Below are positions 56,701-64,000 of a stretch of DNA of 64,000 bases, one piece after another. The DNA is from Calliopum simillimum (Eukaryota; Arthropoda; Insecta; Diptera; Lauxaniidae), in the NCBI GenBank assembly GCA_951812925.1, contig OX638368.1:16803187-16867186 (forward strand), given 5' to 3'. A program made the position numbers and the translations under genes. The notes beneath the pieces were generated by a model. It saw only the letters and a program-made list of their open reading frames with translations. It did no database searches and had not been told where the DNA came from. Each line of letters begins with the position of its first letter. Position 1 is the stretch's first letter.

Positions 56701-59182
56701 CTCATACGATTTTCTCAGAGAAATAAATTTTTTCGTAGCTTGCAATGTTTATACTTTTAATATTGCTCACAATCAAGTGGAAATTATTGCTATTTTGCTA
56801 CTTTGCAAGTCTAAATGCTCCGGATCGTGAACACGGCTATAGTCAATGAATGCTGTTCTCGGCTCAAAGTCAATGAATTTTTCATTAATATTATGTTGTT
56901 TTTTTTTTTTTTTTGTGTGTATGTGTGTATAATATGCTGTATACGCATATTTGTACGTCGTATGTAATATAAGGATGGGCGGAATGTTTTTACCGGTCTG
57001 GCCTAGCAAAAATCGTCAAGTTTAAAAAACTTCGAGACATTTTTTCGAAAAAAGTATATATTTTCAGTGAAGTTTGTATGTATGTATGTATTCTCCTTTA
57101 ACTCCTAGGAGGAGCATAGGGCCAATATGAAGTTTACCCCTCGATAATTAAAAAGTAGATTTTTTCTTATACATTTTTATTTAGACTAGGAAAATAAGGA
57201 ATTTTCTGCGAAATAATTCAAATCGATTTTTTTTTTTTTTCCGTAATAATCTTTAAAAGCATGAAAAATAAAGTATGAAAAGTCCAAAAAAGTCAAAAGT
57301 TAGAAAAATCAGGTAAACTGCACTTAAAATATAGATATATTTTCCAAATTATCCAATATTAACGATTTTCGCTGAGCCAGACCGGTACAACCTCTTTCCA
57401 TACAAATTTAACCATCTTAATGTATATGCAAACGATTCTTATCGTTTGTTTCTATAGCCAAAACAGATCTACTTTTTTTACATATTTGGTTATTTGCATC
57501 GGCTGAAGATAATAAATTTTTCACTTGGTTTCAAACAATCCGGTTGAATCATCAAGCTCCTTGTTATTTTTTCTCAAGGCAGAAACACTATAAAGCAACA
57601 GGCTTCTGAAATTACTAGCTAAGAATATTGTCTTCATTTAAAAGTTATTTTTAACACGTACAACATATTTTGCACTAAAAAAAGAGTTTCTTTCCACCGC
57701 CTAATCTTATTTGATCGAAAATTGAAAAATATTGATTAACATTTAATTAATTTTGGTAAATATTAAAATACAATGTCAAACATGATTCAATTCAATGGGT
57801 CAAATAAAGTTTGATTCTTATATTGTCCCCTTCATATTTAATTCTTAATTAATATCCTTAATAATATTGTATTATAATGGACAATAGTTAACATTACATT
57901 ACGGTAGTATTCTAAGTTTTAAAATGTGTTGGTGTATGAGGGATTTTAACATGACATTACAAAAGTGCTTACATCGAAATATATTGGTATTCTTTGCTTG
58001 TTTGCTTTTACACACACATACACACTTTATGCATACACATATACTTTCATACACACATATGTATATGTAATTAATAGCACAAGCATCATCACAACGCTTA
58101 ATCAACTCCCATCACATATACACAATTTGTTCATTAATCCACCTTATTGTAATTGTTGCGCTCATCCTTTGCTGACTTGACTCTATACCAACAACCATCA
58201 GGATGATAACACACAAATGCAACCAGTATCGGAACCACCAATTAAATTGGTACACGTGCTCAATCCAGGCGAACGTGAATATCTTTCACCTAACCTAATC
58301 GGTGTTCAAAATATAGCAATGACTTATCTACCGCTAAGCATGAACTTTATTAACATTATCGATGCATTCCGTGAGATTGTCAACGGTGTACGTTACGAGA
58401 TTATCTTGAATGCTGTCGATACCAAAGCAAATGATGCCGATATTATCTGTCGCCTTGTTATATTGGAGAAACCATGGTTACGCACTGAATGGGGCGATAA
58501 AGTTCGTGAATTGGTAAATTCAAATTGCACAGGTGAGGAAGCGGAGAATTTATCCGACCCCATGGCGAAAAATCGTGCACTAAACGATAAATATGTGGGT
58601 AATGCAATCTTTAATGGTGGAACACGCAATGAACTCTCCAATGATGATATGGCCAAGTTGGACTCACAAATTATGCCATTAAATAGTAATAGTGGTGGGC
58701 GAACTGCCACATCTAGAGCTACGACGACGACGACAACTACAACAACGGAAAGAAATGTCGCCGAGCGGGAGGAAATTGCTAAAGTATCACATAAAGATGA
58801 TGTTGCCGCACGGAAAGCAACACCTGTGAATAAAAATATTAATGTTGCTGCTGTGGGTGGTGATGGTGATAGTGGTGCTGATGATGATGAGTCCGCGGTC
58901 ACCACAGAGCCAAGCGAACTCTCTGATGCTGAAAAGAGATGGTTAGATGATTATTTATCGGTGAGTGCGCTTAATTTTGAAAATTCACGCCAGACAGCGA
59001 ATAATAACTATAATGTTTATAACGACGACACCAACAACAACAATAAGAATGCTGGAAATGACGGTGACAGTAACCATGTACGTGTACAAAAGACAACATT
59101 TAATGAGCAACAACAACAATACGATGAATCGCAGGACTTTCAACAAGAACGACAACAAGTGGAATCAACGGATACAGAACAG
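41779..59182 (+). CDS. CtsF: Secreted cystatin-domain protein, cathepsin F-like (5' part)
   Basis: Fly cathepsin F is a lysosomal/secreted cysteine protease made with an N-terminal cystatin-like domain, an inhibitor propeptide and a papain domain. Two coding exons are seen, 41779-41877 and 58202-59182, both phase 0 (donor CAG/GTCGGT, acceptor CCATCAG, next donor CAG/GTAAAA), 360 codons in all. Residues 1-24 form a signal peptide (hydrophobic VLSATIVVALFAVA). Residues 49-132 are cystatin-like: QNIAMTYL helix, EIVNG at 91-95 in the place of the QxVxG inhibitory loop (Gln replaced by Glu), and EKPW at 121-124 as the second hairpin loop. A long Thr-, Asn-, Gln- and Asp-rich linker follows, with DAEKRWLDDYLS. 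The 16.3 kb intron is full of transposons. Protease exons would lie past the right edge. Assignment of exon 1 to exon 2 rests on phase and the logic of a secreted protein; a stand-alone cystatin is the alternative. Confidence 0.68.
42719..42905. repeat. 29-bp minisatellite
   Basis: About six copies of a unit like CCGCATTTTGTAAAAAGTTA followed by TTTTCTTCG. The first four are near-identical and the last two drift (TCCGCATTCGCACG, CGCCGCAGTTTG). It lies in the large intron of the CtsF-like gene. Confidence 0.85.
43140..43826 (-). mobile_element. Internally deleted Tc1-like transposon
   Basis: On the minus strand the N-terminal transposase exon (43526-43338) is followed, without the catalytic middle, by a C-terminal stretch at about 43320-43145 (LDLNPI, LWKIVKEKI, KNKEELWAKVE). 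The right end reads, in reverse complement, CAGTGACTGACAAAAAAAAT, a Tc1-type terminus. A matching left terminus was not found. Confidence 0.7.
43338..43526 (-). pseudogene. Tc1-like transposase N-terminal HTH fragment
   Basis: MDRGKHCSNEERFLIKKLRS, then SQREIAKIIARSQQFV, is the first helix-turn-helix of Tc1-family transposases. The frame then runs into unrelated sequence and stops. The catalytic domain is missing. Confidence 0.75.
44099..45009 (+). mobile_element. Mariner-type transposon (DD41D), internally deleted
   Basis: The ends CAGGGTCCGCCA and TGGCGGACCCTG are inverted repeats flanked by TA (44097-44098, 45010-45011). At 911 bp it is shorter than an autonomous copy. It has landed inside a repeat whose pieces continue on both sides (TGCTATATCTCTACAG before, and ACAAGCTATGATTA after). 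Confidence 0.88.
44213..44905 (+). pseudogene. DD41D mariner transposase with internal deletions
   Basis: A 230-residue open frame holds the catalytic half: IIFSDEAHFDLGGYVNKQNC, KRVTVWCGFWS, IWFQQDGATCHTA and CDLTPLDYYLWGALKDK. Counting from the second Asp (QQD) to the last (PLD) gives 41 intervening residues, the spacing of the rosa-type mariner group. The start MVVYTLEQRF is joined straight to AKWVCDRL, so the DNA-binding domain is deleted in frame. A second small deletion is likely at AIREANGE. It could bind no ends by itself but is otherwise open. Confidence 0.85.
45010..45434 (+). repeat. Dispersed repeat with possible Helitron-type 3' end
   Basis: Diverged blocks of ACAAAATGCTATAT and GTTGCACCC..CATACAAAAA recur at 44040-44095, 45095-45140 and 45235-45290, and again at 51155-51185. 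The last block ends with CGAAGTCGCAACCAGGCCAG followed by CTAGT, which resembles the CTRR terminus of Helitrons. A terminal hairpin is weak, so the class is a guess. Confidence 0.35.
45435..46657. other. Intron DNA without recognised feature
   Basis: AT-rich sequence inside the large CtsF-like intron. A 61-codon open frame at 45771-45956 has no motif. Confidence 0.4.
46658..47875 (-). mobile_element. Pogo/Tigger-like transposon with repeated subterminal motif
   Basis: Inverted ends GGGGAGGGGGGGGCTAGTG (left) and their complement (right) are flanked by TA on both sides (46656-46657, 47876-47877). The motif GGGGCTAGTGTGGACA occurs seven times: near 46667, 46867 and 46899 (one base changed) in plus orientation, and near 46844, 47487, 47510 and 47849 in minus. 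The interior keeps part of a transposase C-terminus, with a diverged direct duplication of about 150 bp (47058-47215 and 47278-47425). Confidence 0.72.
47027..47278 (-). pseudogene. Transposase C-terminal fragment
   Basis: The minus-strand frame reads KKFYIGQIVTIHGSQDFDI, TFLKRKNDRFTYPDIPDTSQ, then NEIVAKLPQ. This is the yyvGkV..vsFlkk..F.wP...D...I...L block often found at the C-terminus of pogo/Tigger-type DDE transposases in insects. The rest of the transposase is missing. A second diverged copy of its coding end follows at about 47278-47425. Confidence 0.6.
47876..49088. other. Intron DNA without recognised feature
   Basis: AT-rich. Minus-strand open frames at 48530-48849 are low-complexity, with Lys- and Phe-rich translations and no motif. 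Confidence 0.4.
49445..50092 (-). pseudogene. Tc1-like transposase, catalytic and C-terminal part
   Basis: The frame includes VLFSDETKINRV (first catalytic Asp block), GGNIMIWGSMSWRGVGP, LQQDNDPKHT (second Asp), and SLDLNPIENLWEQLKKKV, whose Glu is the third residue of a DD34E triad, ending FATKY. The N-terminal DNA-binding region is missing, replaced by the inverted copy. It is open over 215 residues. Confidence 0.88.
50145..50487 (+). pseudogene. Inverted second copy of the Tc1 transposase C-terminus
   Basis: The plus strand reads QQDNDPKHTE, PSCSLDFNSIENLWEQLKKK and, after a frameshift near 50330, the same end (FATKY, stop at 50485-50487). It has more substitutions than the minus-strand copy (LDFNS for LDLNP). 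Confidence 0.85.
51996..53322. mobile_element. hAT-like element, non-autonomous
   Basis: Termini CAGTGGTTCTCAAC and GTTGAGAACCGCTG are typical hAT inverted repeats. Flanks TTGTAAAT (51988-51995) and TTCTAAAT (53323-53330) match at 7 of 8 bases, the hAT target length. A run of about 17 C lies at 53287-53304 and a shorter C-rich block at the other end. A second palindrome is nested at 52436-52693. No transposase is visible. Confidence 0.85.
52436..52693. repeat. Nested palindrome inside the hAT-like element
   Basis: Arms 52436-52530 and 52599-52693 are imperfect reverse complements (GTTGAGTCAATTGTAAA at the left; TTTACAATTGACTCAAC at the right; CATTTCTATTAAAGTTT against AACTTCAATAGTAATG inside). 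The 68-bp loop contains a smaller hairpin around GAATAGACCG. Confidence 0.75.
53323..55528. other. Intron DNA without recognised feature
   Basis: AT-rich, with no open frame of note and no inverted termini detected. Confidence 0.4.
55529..56200. mobile_element. About 670-bp element with motif-rich inverted ends
   Basis: TATCGATACGTCCAACGTAA at the left is mirrored by TTACGTTGGATGTATCGATA at the right. The motif AAGTTGGTAACT, direct or inverted and more or less diverged, recurs inside (near 55548, 55825, 55945 and 56155). Non-coding. Superfamily unknown. Confidence 0.65.
56201..57076. other. Intron DNA without recognised feature
   Basis: Contains a GT/T-run near 56895-56930 and no gene-like signal. 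Confidence 0.4.
57077..57132 (-). mobile_element. 3' scrap of LINE family B, inverted
   Basis: About 56 bp reads in reverse complement TTGGCCCTATGCTCCTCC, TAG, GAGTTAAAGGAG and an (ATAC)n tail, essentially identical to the other scraps at 24990 and 27607. Confidence 0.85.
57133..58201. other. End of the large intron
   Basis: No gene. A CACA/TACA-rich microsatellite stretch lies at 58008-58065. The acceptor CCATCAG of the cystatin exon ends at 58201, preceded by an AC- and T-rich tract without a strong polypyrimidine run. Confidence 0.5.
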
Positions 59183-60298
59183 GTAAAATTTGTCGAAACT
59201 GCTTACTACACTGAAAATTCAGAAACAAAAACAAAAACAAAAATGTGTGTCTGTACTTGTTTATGCACCGAAATACTTATAAATTTACTCCATTTGAAGA
59301 AGAAAAAAATATTTAAATTTAAGGAAAAGTGTCCTTCAGTATGCACTAAGCCAGGCGTGTCTTAAATTGCTTTAGTTGATTTCCATAGTTTAAGTAAACT
59401 AGAGTTGGCTTTGTGACCCGGATCCCCCGGATCTAAACTAACCCACCCTGGCCTTGTGACCAAAATTCGACCACTTCGATTTGACTTTAAAAATACCACC
59501 CAACCGTTAACTTAAGCAAACAAATTCTCATCAGTTACTATATCTGTGCATTTTCGCTTTAGGGACGTGGCAAAGCCGACTTAAAAACATAAATAGTATT
59601 GTTCCTTAGTGCTTACCCTATCTCCATACCAAATTTCATAAAAATCGATGCAGTGGCTTAGCCATGAGAGCATTTTTCCCAATTAGGGGCATGACACAGC
59701 TCACTGAAATATAATGATCATGTTATCGTTCCTAAGTGCGAACCCTATCTCCATACCAAATTTCATAAAAATCGATGCAGTGGTCTAGCCGTGAGAGCGT
59801 TTTTTTCCATTTTGGGGCGTGGTACTGTCCACTTAAAAAAAAACCTTTCCATGGCTCCTCCCCACAACATTTTGAAGCGGATATGATGAGATTTTGACAT
59901 AGAATCATGAACTTAACCGATATCGTTCACTTTAATGGCCAGAATGAAACCATGAAAGGATAAATTTACTTCATTTAAAGTAAAATATGCTATCTTAACA
60001 AAGGTAAGTATTCACAATTTTGCTTAGAAGCATAGATACGATACGATTCCAGTTGATTTTAATAGTCAGAAAGTCCCTCAGTGTGCTGAATCTTAGCTGC
60101 GTTTTCTCTGTCGTCCACGTCTTATTCATTGCAGCATAAACTCTTTCAGCGGAAGCTGTTGAGCCGGGCATTCATAGACTGTATTCAATTATTCTGCCCA
60201 TTTCCTCGTTTTCGCAATTTCGGCTATTCAAATGGGCGAAAACATCGCTTCACTACGGAAATCTTGTAATTTTTCCACTGTTGAAGTTTACTTTGCGT
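59183..60298. repeat. Intron/3' region with diverged direct repeats
   Basis: Past the donor at 59183 the frame runs on to 59365 but looks non-coding. CCTATCTCCATACCAAATTT and AAAATCGATGCAGTGG occur at about 59618-59660 and again at about 59739-59781, within units about 121 bp apart (GTTCCTTAGTGC / GTTCCTAAGTGC start, TGAGAGC.TTTTT end). Such units occur in dispersed insect repeats; class unknown. Confidence 0.55.
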
Positions 60299-60652
60299 TA
60301 GTGATGAGCTACACTAAGACCAATACTATAGCAGTCTTGGTCTTGATCTTGGACATTGAGTCTTGGTCTTGGTTTTGGTTTTGATACTGAGTCTTGGTAT
60401 TGATCTTCGGCATTAAGTCTTGGTCTTCAAAAAATTTCTAAAGATTGTTGAGTATTCAAAATTTCCAAACCTTATTTTTACAAAGCAATTGGGTTTTTAA
60501 GTTGACAAATTTTGAATTGAGAGATGATTTTATTCTTAAAAGGGTCGGGACACACCTATTAAGTATAAATTATCAAGACTGAAAAGCAGTCTTGGTCTTG
60601 ATAATCATCATGTTGACCAAGACCATAGCAGTCTTGATCTTGGTCATCACTT
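60299..60652. mobile_element. hAT-like MITE with exact 8-bp target duplication
   Basis: Termini TAGTGATGA and TCATCACTT (inverted, one mismatch) bound 354 bp, flanked by identical CTTTGCGT (60291-60298 and 60653-60660). The interior is rich in TCTTGG hexamers and their variants on the left, with GACCAAGACC and GCAGTCTTG in both orientations on the right. Non-coding. Confidence 0.85.
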
Positions 60653-61593
60653 CTTTGCGTACTATAGTTTTTGATGAAGCCAAACTTCTTGTGGAATTGC
60701 GGTGAGTTGGCAGCTGCATCGTACAATTTTTAAATTTCTAACGTCGTTATATTTATTTTCAAGGACTATATATCATCCGGGTCTGACTTTATTAAGTTTT
60801 CAATCAAAAACTTTTCATCAATTCTACTATTGGGCAATTTAAATTCTATAGATATTAATAAATTCGGTTGTTTTCACCCAAGGGGAAAAGAAGAGCTTCA
60901 AAAATCCTTCGGAAGTGAAAAAAAAAAGAAATAAGCTGACCGCACTAGGATACGAATATAGTGTCATCAATAGAAACATATTATTTTTACTTTCAATTAC
61001 AAACTCGTTAGACCTCTACACCACAGGTCTTTATGATGAAGAGTTATACAATTTGCATATAAAGTAAATGTCTTTCAAAACATTATGTATGTAATATTTG
61101 AATGCTTCCTAAATAAAGCCTTACAAAAATTTATTGTGTTTTCAATTTCAATTCAATTCTACAAAAGTAAATAAATTGGAGAAAGAATAATGGAAAAAAG
61201 AATTTAAAAAAAAAGTAAAACAAAAAAATTTTAACAAAAAAAAGAAAATGTAAAATTTGTATATGAAACACTTTTTGTTTTTTATTTTTTAAACTTTGTT
61301 CTCTTTCTCTCTTACTCTCTTTTTTAAAATACTACTCAAACATTGAAACAAACATTGATATGTGAATGCTTACAAAAAATCATTGCGTAAGTGCTTCTAA
61401 ATTTCTATGTTAACAAGCGCTTTAAAAGTCCTTGGTGAAGAAGCGCTTGAAATTTTTCCCCTTGAGCACTTACTTGATTTACAATTGAAAATTAAATTAT
61501 TTCTACGTAAGCACTGCACTTCTTCCTTCTTTAAATCCTAATGAAGTCTGTTAATGATTTTTAGGCAACATCCCACACTTACATACTCCGTAC
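60653..61593. other. Non-coding DNA, no feature recognised
   Basis: AT-rich, with A-runs near 61200-61260 and a CT-rich stretch near 61300. No gene or repeat boundary recognised. Confidence 0.4.
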
Positions 61594-62256
61594 CAGAGGC
61601 GTATATATGGGGGGGTTTGCTTAGGGAGCTCTAGCCCCTGCCGAAATTTTCTAAGTACCTTGGAAAAAGACGTATGGGTAACTGCTGAAACAGAATGTGT
61701 AGCTGAAGCTTGAAGTGCGAAGTAACCGGCGAACTGTCAATAGTAAACTACACATATTTTAATACGCGTCAATACAATGTGAAGTTTACGCTGTAGCTGA
61801 AGCTTGCGGCGTAGTACAAAGTTCGAAATTTTCAACTTTGTCGCTTGCTGCATGCCTTTTGACAGAAGAACAATGTTGCCGAATGGATGAAAATAAATTT
61901 GTAACCATTTTTTAATGATTTTAAAGGTTCATTCATCGCAAAATTCATGCAAATTTTTAAGAAAAGCAGCGAATAAAGTTGTAAAACATATTTTAAGTTT
62001 CAAGAGGTTATGTCATTGTAAAATTTATTCAAATTTTATAAAGAAATGAGATCAGCAACTCTATTCCATTTGAAGCGAACTTCTCCATTCTGCTTATAGA
62101 AATTCTCGAAGCGCTTCACCGTCTGCTACACTTCATTTTGTACGACAGCGGTAAACTACAGCTACATCATTCTGTTCAACTCTTTACATTTATTTTGTGA
62201 TTTCAAACAAAATTACTTGTTGTTGTTCCCGAAATAAAATCCTATCTACGCCCTTG
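61594..62256. mobile_element. hAT-like element with decayed target duplication
   Basis: Left CAGAGGCGTATATATGG and right, in reverse complement, CAAGGGCGTAGATAGG resemble hAT termini of the CAGNGGCGTA type. Flanks CTCCGTAC and CTACATAC match at 6 of 8 bases. The interior has a direct repeat of GTAGCTGAAGCTTG (about 61700 and 61793). Non-coding. Confidence 0.65.
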
Positions 62257-63301
62257 CTACATACATATATTTGAAATAATCTACTTTTCGCAAATACCCA
62301 CTTACAATTTTAATACTCAGTAGAATGAAAAACCATTTTACACAATTGTGTGTGTCTCTGTTTTTAATTACTTCCGCTTCCGTTTTTAAAAATGGCGTAT
62401 TGGTTGCTTTACTTTGCAATTGTTGTTGATGTGGCTTTTGTCGTTGTTGTTGTTACTGTAATTGTAATTGCTGTTGTTGTTTTATACTGTATTATGTATA
62501 TTGTCATTGGTACTGTTTTTGTTCTACCACAAAACCATACTCTTCAACATTTTAATGATGAAAGCTGGAATTTGTGTAATAAAATTGTAATGAAACATTC
62601 AAACGCATAAAAGAAAATTAACATGTATTCAAATAGGAAAAGTTTGTATCAAAATTATTTAGAAAAGCGCGCTTTATTGTATTATTTCTGGAATAAATGT
62701 GACATGAAATGAAATTTTTGATAATGAAATGCTCAAGTTTTCAGCAGTTTTCAAGTACAATACAATTCCTGGAATTTGCACAAAAGAACCTTTAACGTGA
62801 AGGAAATACTAAATGATTTTATGTCGAAATATTAATTTTTCTTCTATCCTTCGCATGTTTTCACATCGTTTCACACTAAAAATACATAAATGCGCTTATT
62901 TATGTAAATCCCCTGTAGGACCACGGACTATTCCAAAACTAGTTTGCAAACTACTCCATGGGAGAAACCGACTAGTCCAAATTCTGGTCCCATCACATAT
63001 AAAGTTAGAGAGACCAGAAAAATGTCAATTGTCTCCTTATGCATTACATTCGGACCAGAAAAAGGCCAATTTTTTTTTTATTTTAATTATAAATTTAAAG
63101 AATTTATTTTAATTTAAAAATTTCCACAAAACCGTCAAAAAATTTCATAGACGAATGTGCTATAGACTTTGTTATATACTTCTGAGTATTGTGTTCCGGG
63201 ATCAAATCTCAGTGCGGATGAAATTTTTTTCAATACTTCGGCTATTTTGAATACATGTTTCATTTTTGTGTAAAAATAATAGAAATTTAAAAATTATAAT
63301 T
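62257..63301. other. Non-coding DNA with GTT-repeat tract
   Basis: A GTT-rich tract at 62405-62490 produces an open frame of valines and isoleucines that looks like membrane protein but is compositional. No gene recognised. Confidence 0.45.
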
Positions 63302-63372
63302 GAAAACCACCGTGTGGAGGATTTGAACCCGAGACTCTCCACGCAGCGCAAGTCATTACACTATCGTTTGCT
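63302..63372 (-). other. tRNA-like sequence, probably SINE or pseudo-tRNA
   Basis: In reverse complement it contains a good RNA polymerase III B box (GGGTTCAAATCCT) and a weak A box-like ATAGTGTAATGACTTGCGC at about tRNA spacing. I could not pair a proper acceptor stem or assign an anticodon. A second B-box-like block (GGATCAAATCTCAG) lies on the plus strand near 63200. Likely tRNA-derived repeat debris. Confidence 0.35.
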
Positions 63373-64000
63373 CTTCTTTATAGTCGACAAACTTCCAAAC
63401 AGTACATACGTTACAATTTCACTGACATAGTCGATAAACAATTGGACCACTTTTGGCACTTATAACGGATTATGCATTACACTCGGACCATTTTTGATAC
63501 AAATGACCGACTTTGCATTGCATTTGGACCATTTTCGGTACAATTGATCATTTAAGTGAATATATTCTAGTTTTAGATGTAGTCCATTATAGACTACTTA
63601 CAAAACAATTAGACCAAAGATGGGGACTATTGATACAATTATCTCCGTCGGTCCTTCAGGGTCATAATCAAATTGCCTCTGTATCTGAAAAATCAAATTA
63701 CCAGTTTTTTAGTATTTTCCACATTACTGCAAAAGTATCCCTTTGATGTTTGTTTAATTTTGGCAAAGCCAAATTCGCTTAGAAACGTGATAGCTTAGTC
63801 AAAACTAACTGCATCCGTCAGTATTAACTCGATGTTGTCACACAAAAGTTTCAACTTTGACTGATACCGTAAACCGCATGCTAGGGATCTGCTAATCTTC
63901 TTTCTTTCTCATTACTTTTCTGTGACTTGTAAGGGAGTTGTTAACATATGAATGTGACAGTCTTTTTATATTGTATAACGCTTTTTTTCTTACTTTAAAA
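63373..64000. other. Right edge, no gene recognised
   Basis: The motif TGCATTACAYTCGGACCA occurs near 63041 and 63472, and in diverged form near 63513, all in the same orientation. No exon of the cysteine protease domain was found here. Confidence 0.4.

Noticed and set aside
58393..58905. 170-codon open frame on the minus strand
   Set aside because: It is antisense to the cystatin exon and low-complexity (Val/Ser runs from Thr/Asn codons). Shadow frame.
59183..59365. Extension of the cystatin exon past the CAG/GTAAAA site
   Set aside because: The tail becomes Lys/Thr- and Cys-rich low-complexity sequence and a good donor sits exactly at the end of the acidic/Gln linker. Splicing is the better model, though an unspliced short isoform is possible.
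62392..62610. Apparent small membrane protein, rich in Val and Ile
   Set aside because: The hydrophobic segment is just the translation of a GTT/ATT repeat tract. No conserved motif or gene context.
1..64000. CRISPR arrays, rRNA, bacterial operons
   Set aside because: No regularly spaced repeats with unique spacers, no rRNA-like blocks and no prokaryotic gene organisation. The window is an insect nuclear genome.

Overview
This 64 kb window is animal nuclear DNA, almost certainly from a higher fly (Diptera, Brachycera). It is AT-rich. Its genes have GT-AG introns, from about 60 bp to more than 16 kb long, and the intergenic space is packed with mariner, Tc1, hAT, pogo, PIF/Harbinger and non-LTR elements typical of insect genomes. 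All exon models below were built by hand from splice signals and reading phase; none was checked against a database.

Host genes, left to right. (1) A minus-strand first coding exon (13916-14676) of a HIF prolyl hydroxylase with an EGLN-type MYND zinc finger (Hph/fatiga); its catalytic exons lie beyond the left edge. (2) A complete four-exon plus-strand enolase-phosphatase E1 (methionine salvage), 19317-22280, with a mariner and a foldback element in intron 3. (3) A complete six-exon minus-strand gene, 22762-27187, that looks like the centrosome/cilium family FAM161; it is convergent with Enoph. (4) Two tandem, apparently intact minus-strand copies of the mitochondrial translocator protein TSPO (31160-31734 and 32540-33114). 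(5) A five-exon plus-strand gene (35327-37224) for a PIF/Harbinger (HARBI1-type) nuclease with an intact DDE triad and one GC-AG intron. (6) The first two coding exons of a plus-strand secreted protein with a cystatin-like domain, matching the N-terminus of dipteran cathepsin F (CtsF). A signal-peptide exon (41779-41877) is followed by a 16.3 kb intron and a cystatin exon (58202-59182). The protease exons would lie beyond the right edge.

Mobile DNA fills much of the rest. Non-LTR pieces are an RT fragment (1128-1616), a 5'-truncated element with a long open RT frame (28748-30700), and four scraps of a second LINE family that share one 3' end. Tc1/mariner pieces lie at 20332, 28000, 43140, 44099 (DD41D) and 49179 (inverted duplication). 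hAT-like elements with 8-bp target duplications lie at 16630, 51996, 60299 and 61594. Pogo/Tigger-like elements with repeated subterminal motifs lie at 3487 and 46658, and possibly at 5794. A Harbinger-derived element with a TTA duplication lies at 39640, and several other inverted-repeat elements are nested in one another (16386-17745 and 38393-40912).

Non-transposon structures include a 1.1 kb near-perfect hairpin (33779-34880), a 180-bp tandem array inside an intron of the FAM161-like gene, a 29-bp minisatellite, and a perfect 40-bp palindrome upstream of Enoph. I found no CRISPR array, no rRNA, no convincing functional tRNA gene and no bacterial-style operon.
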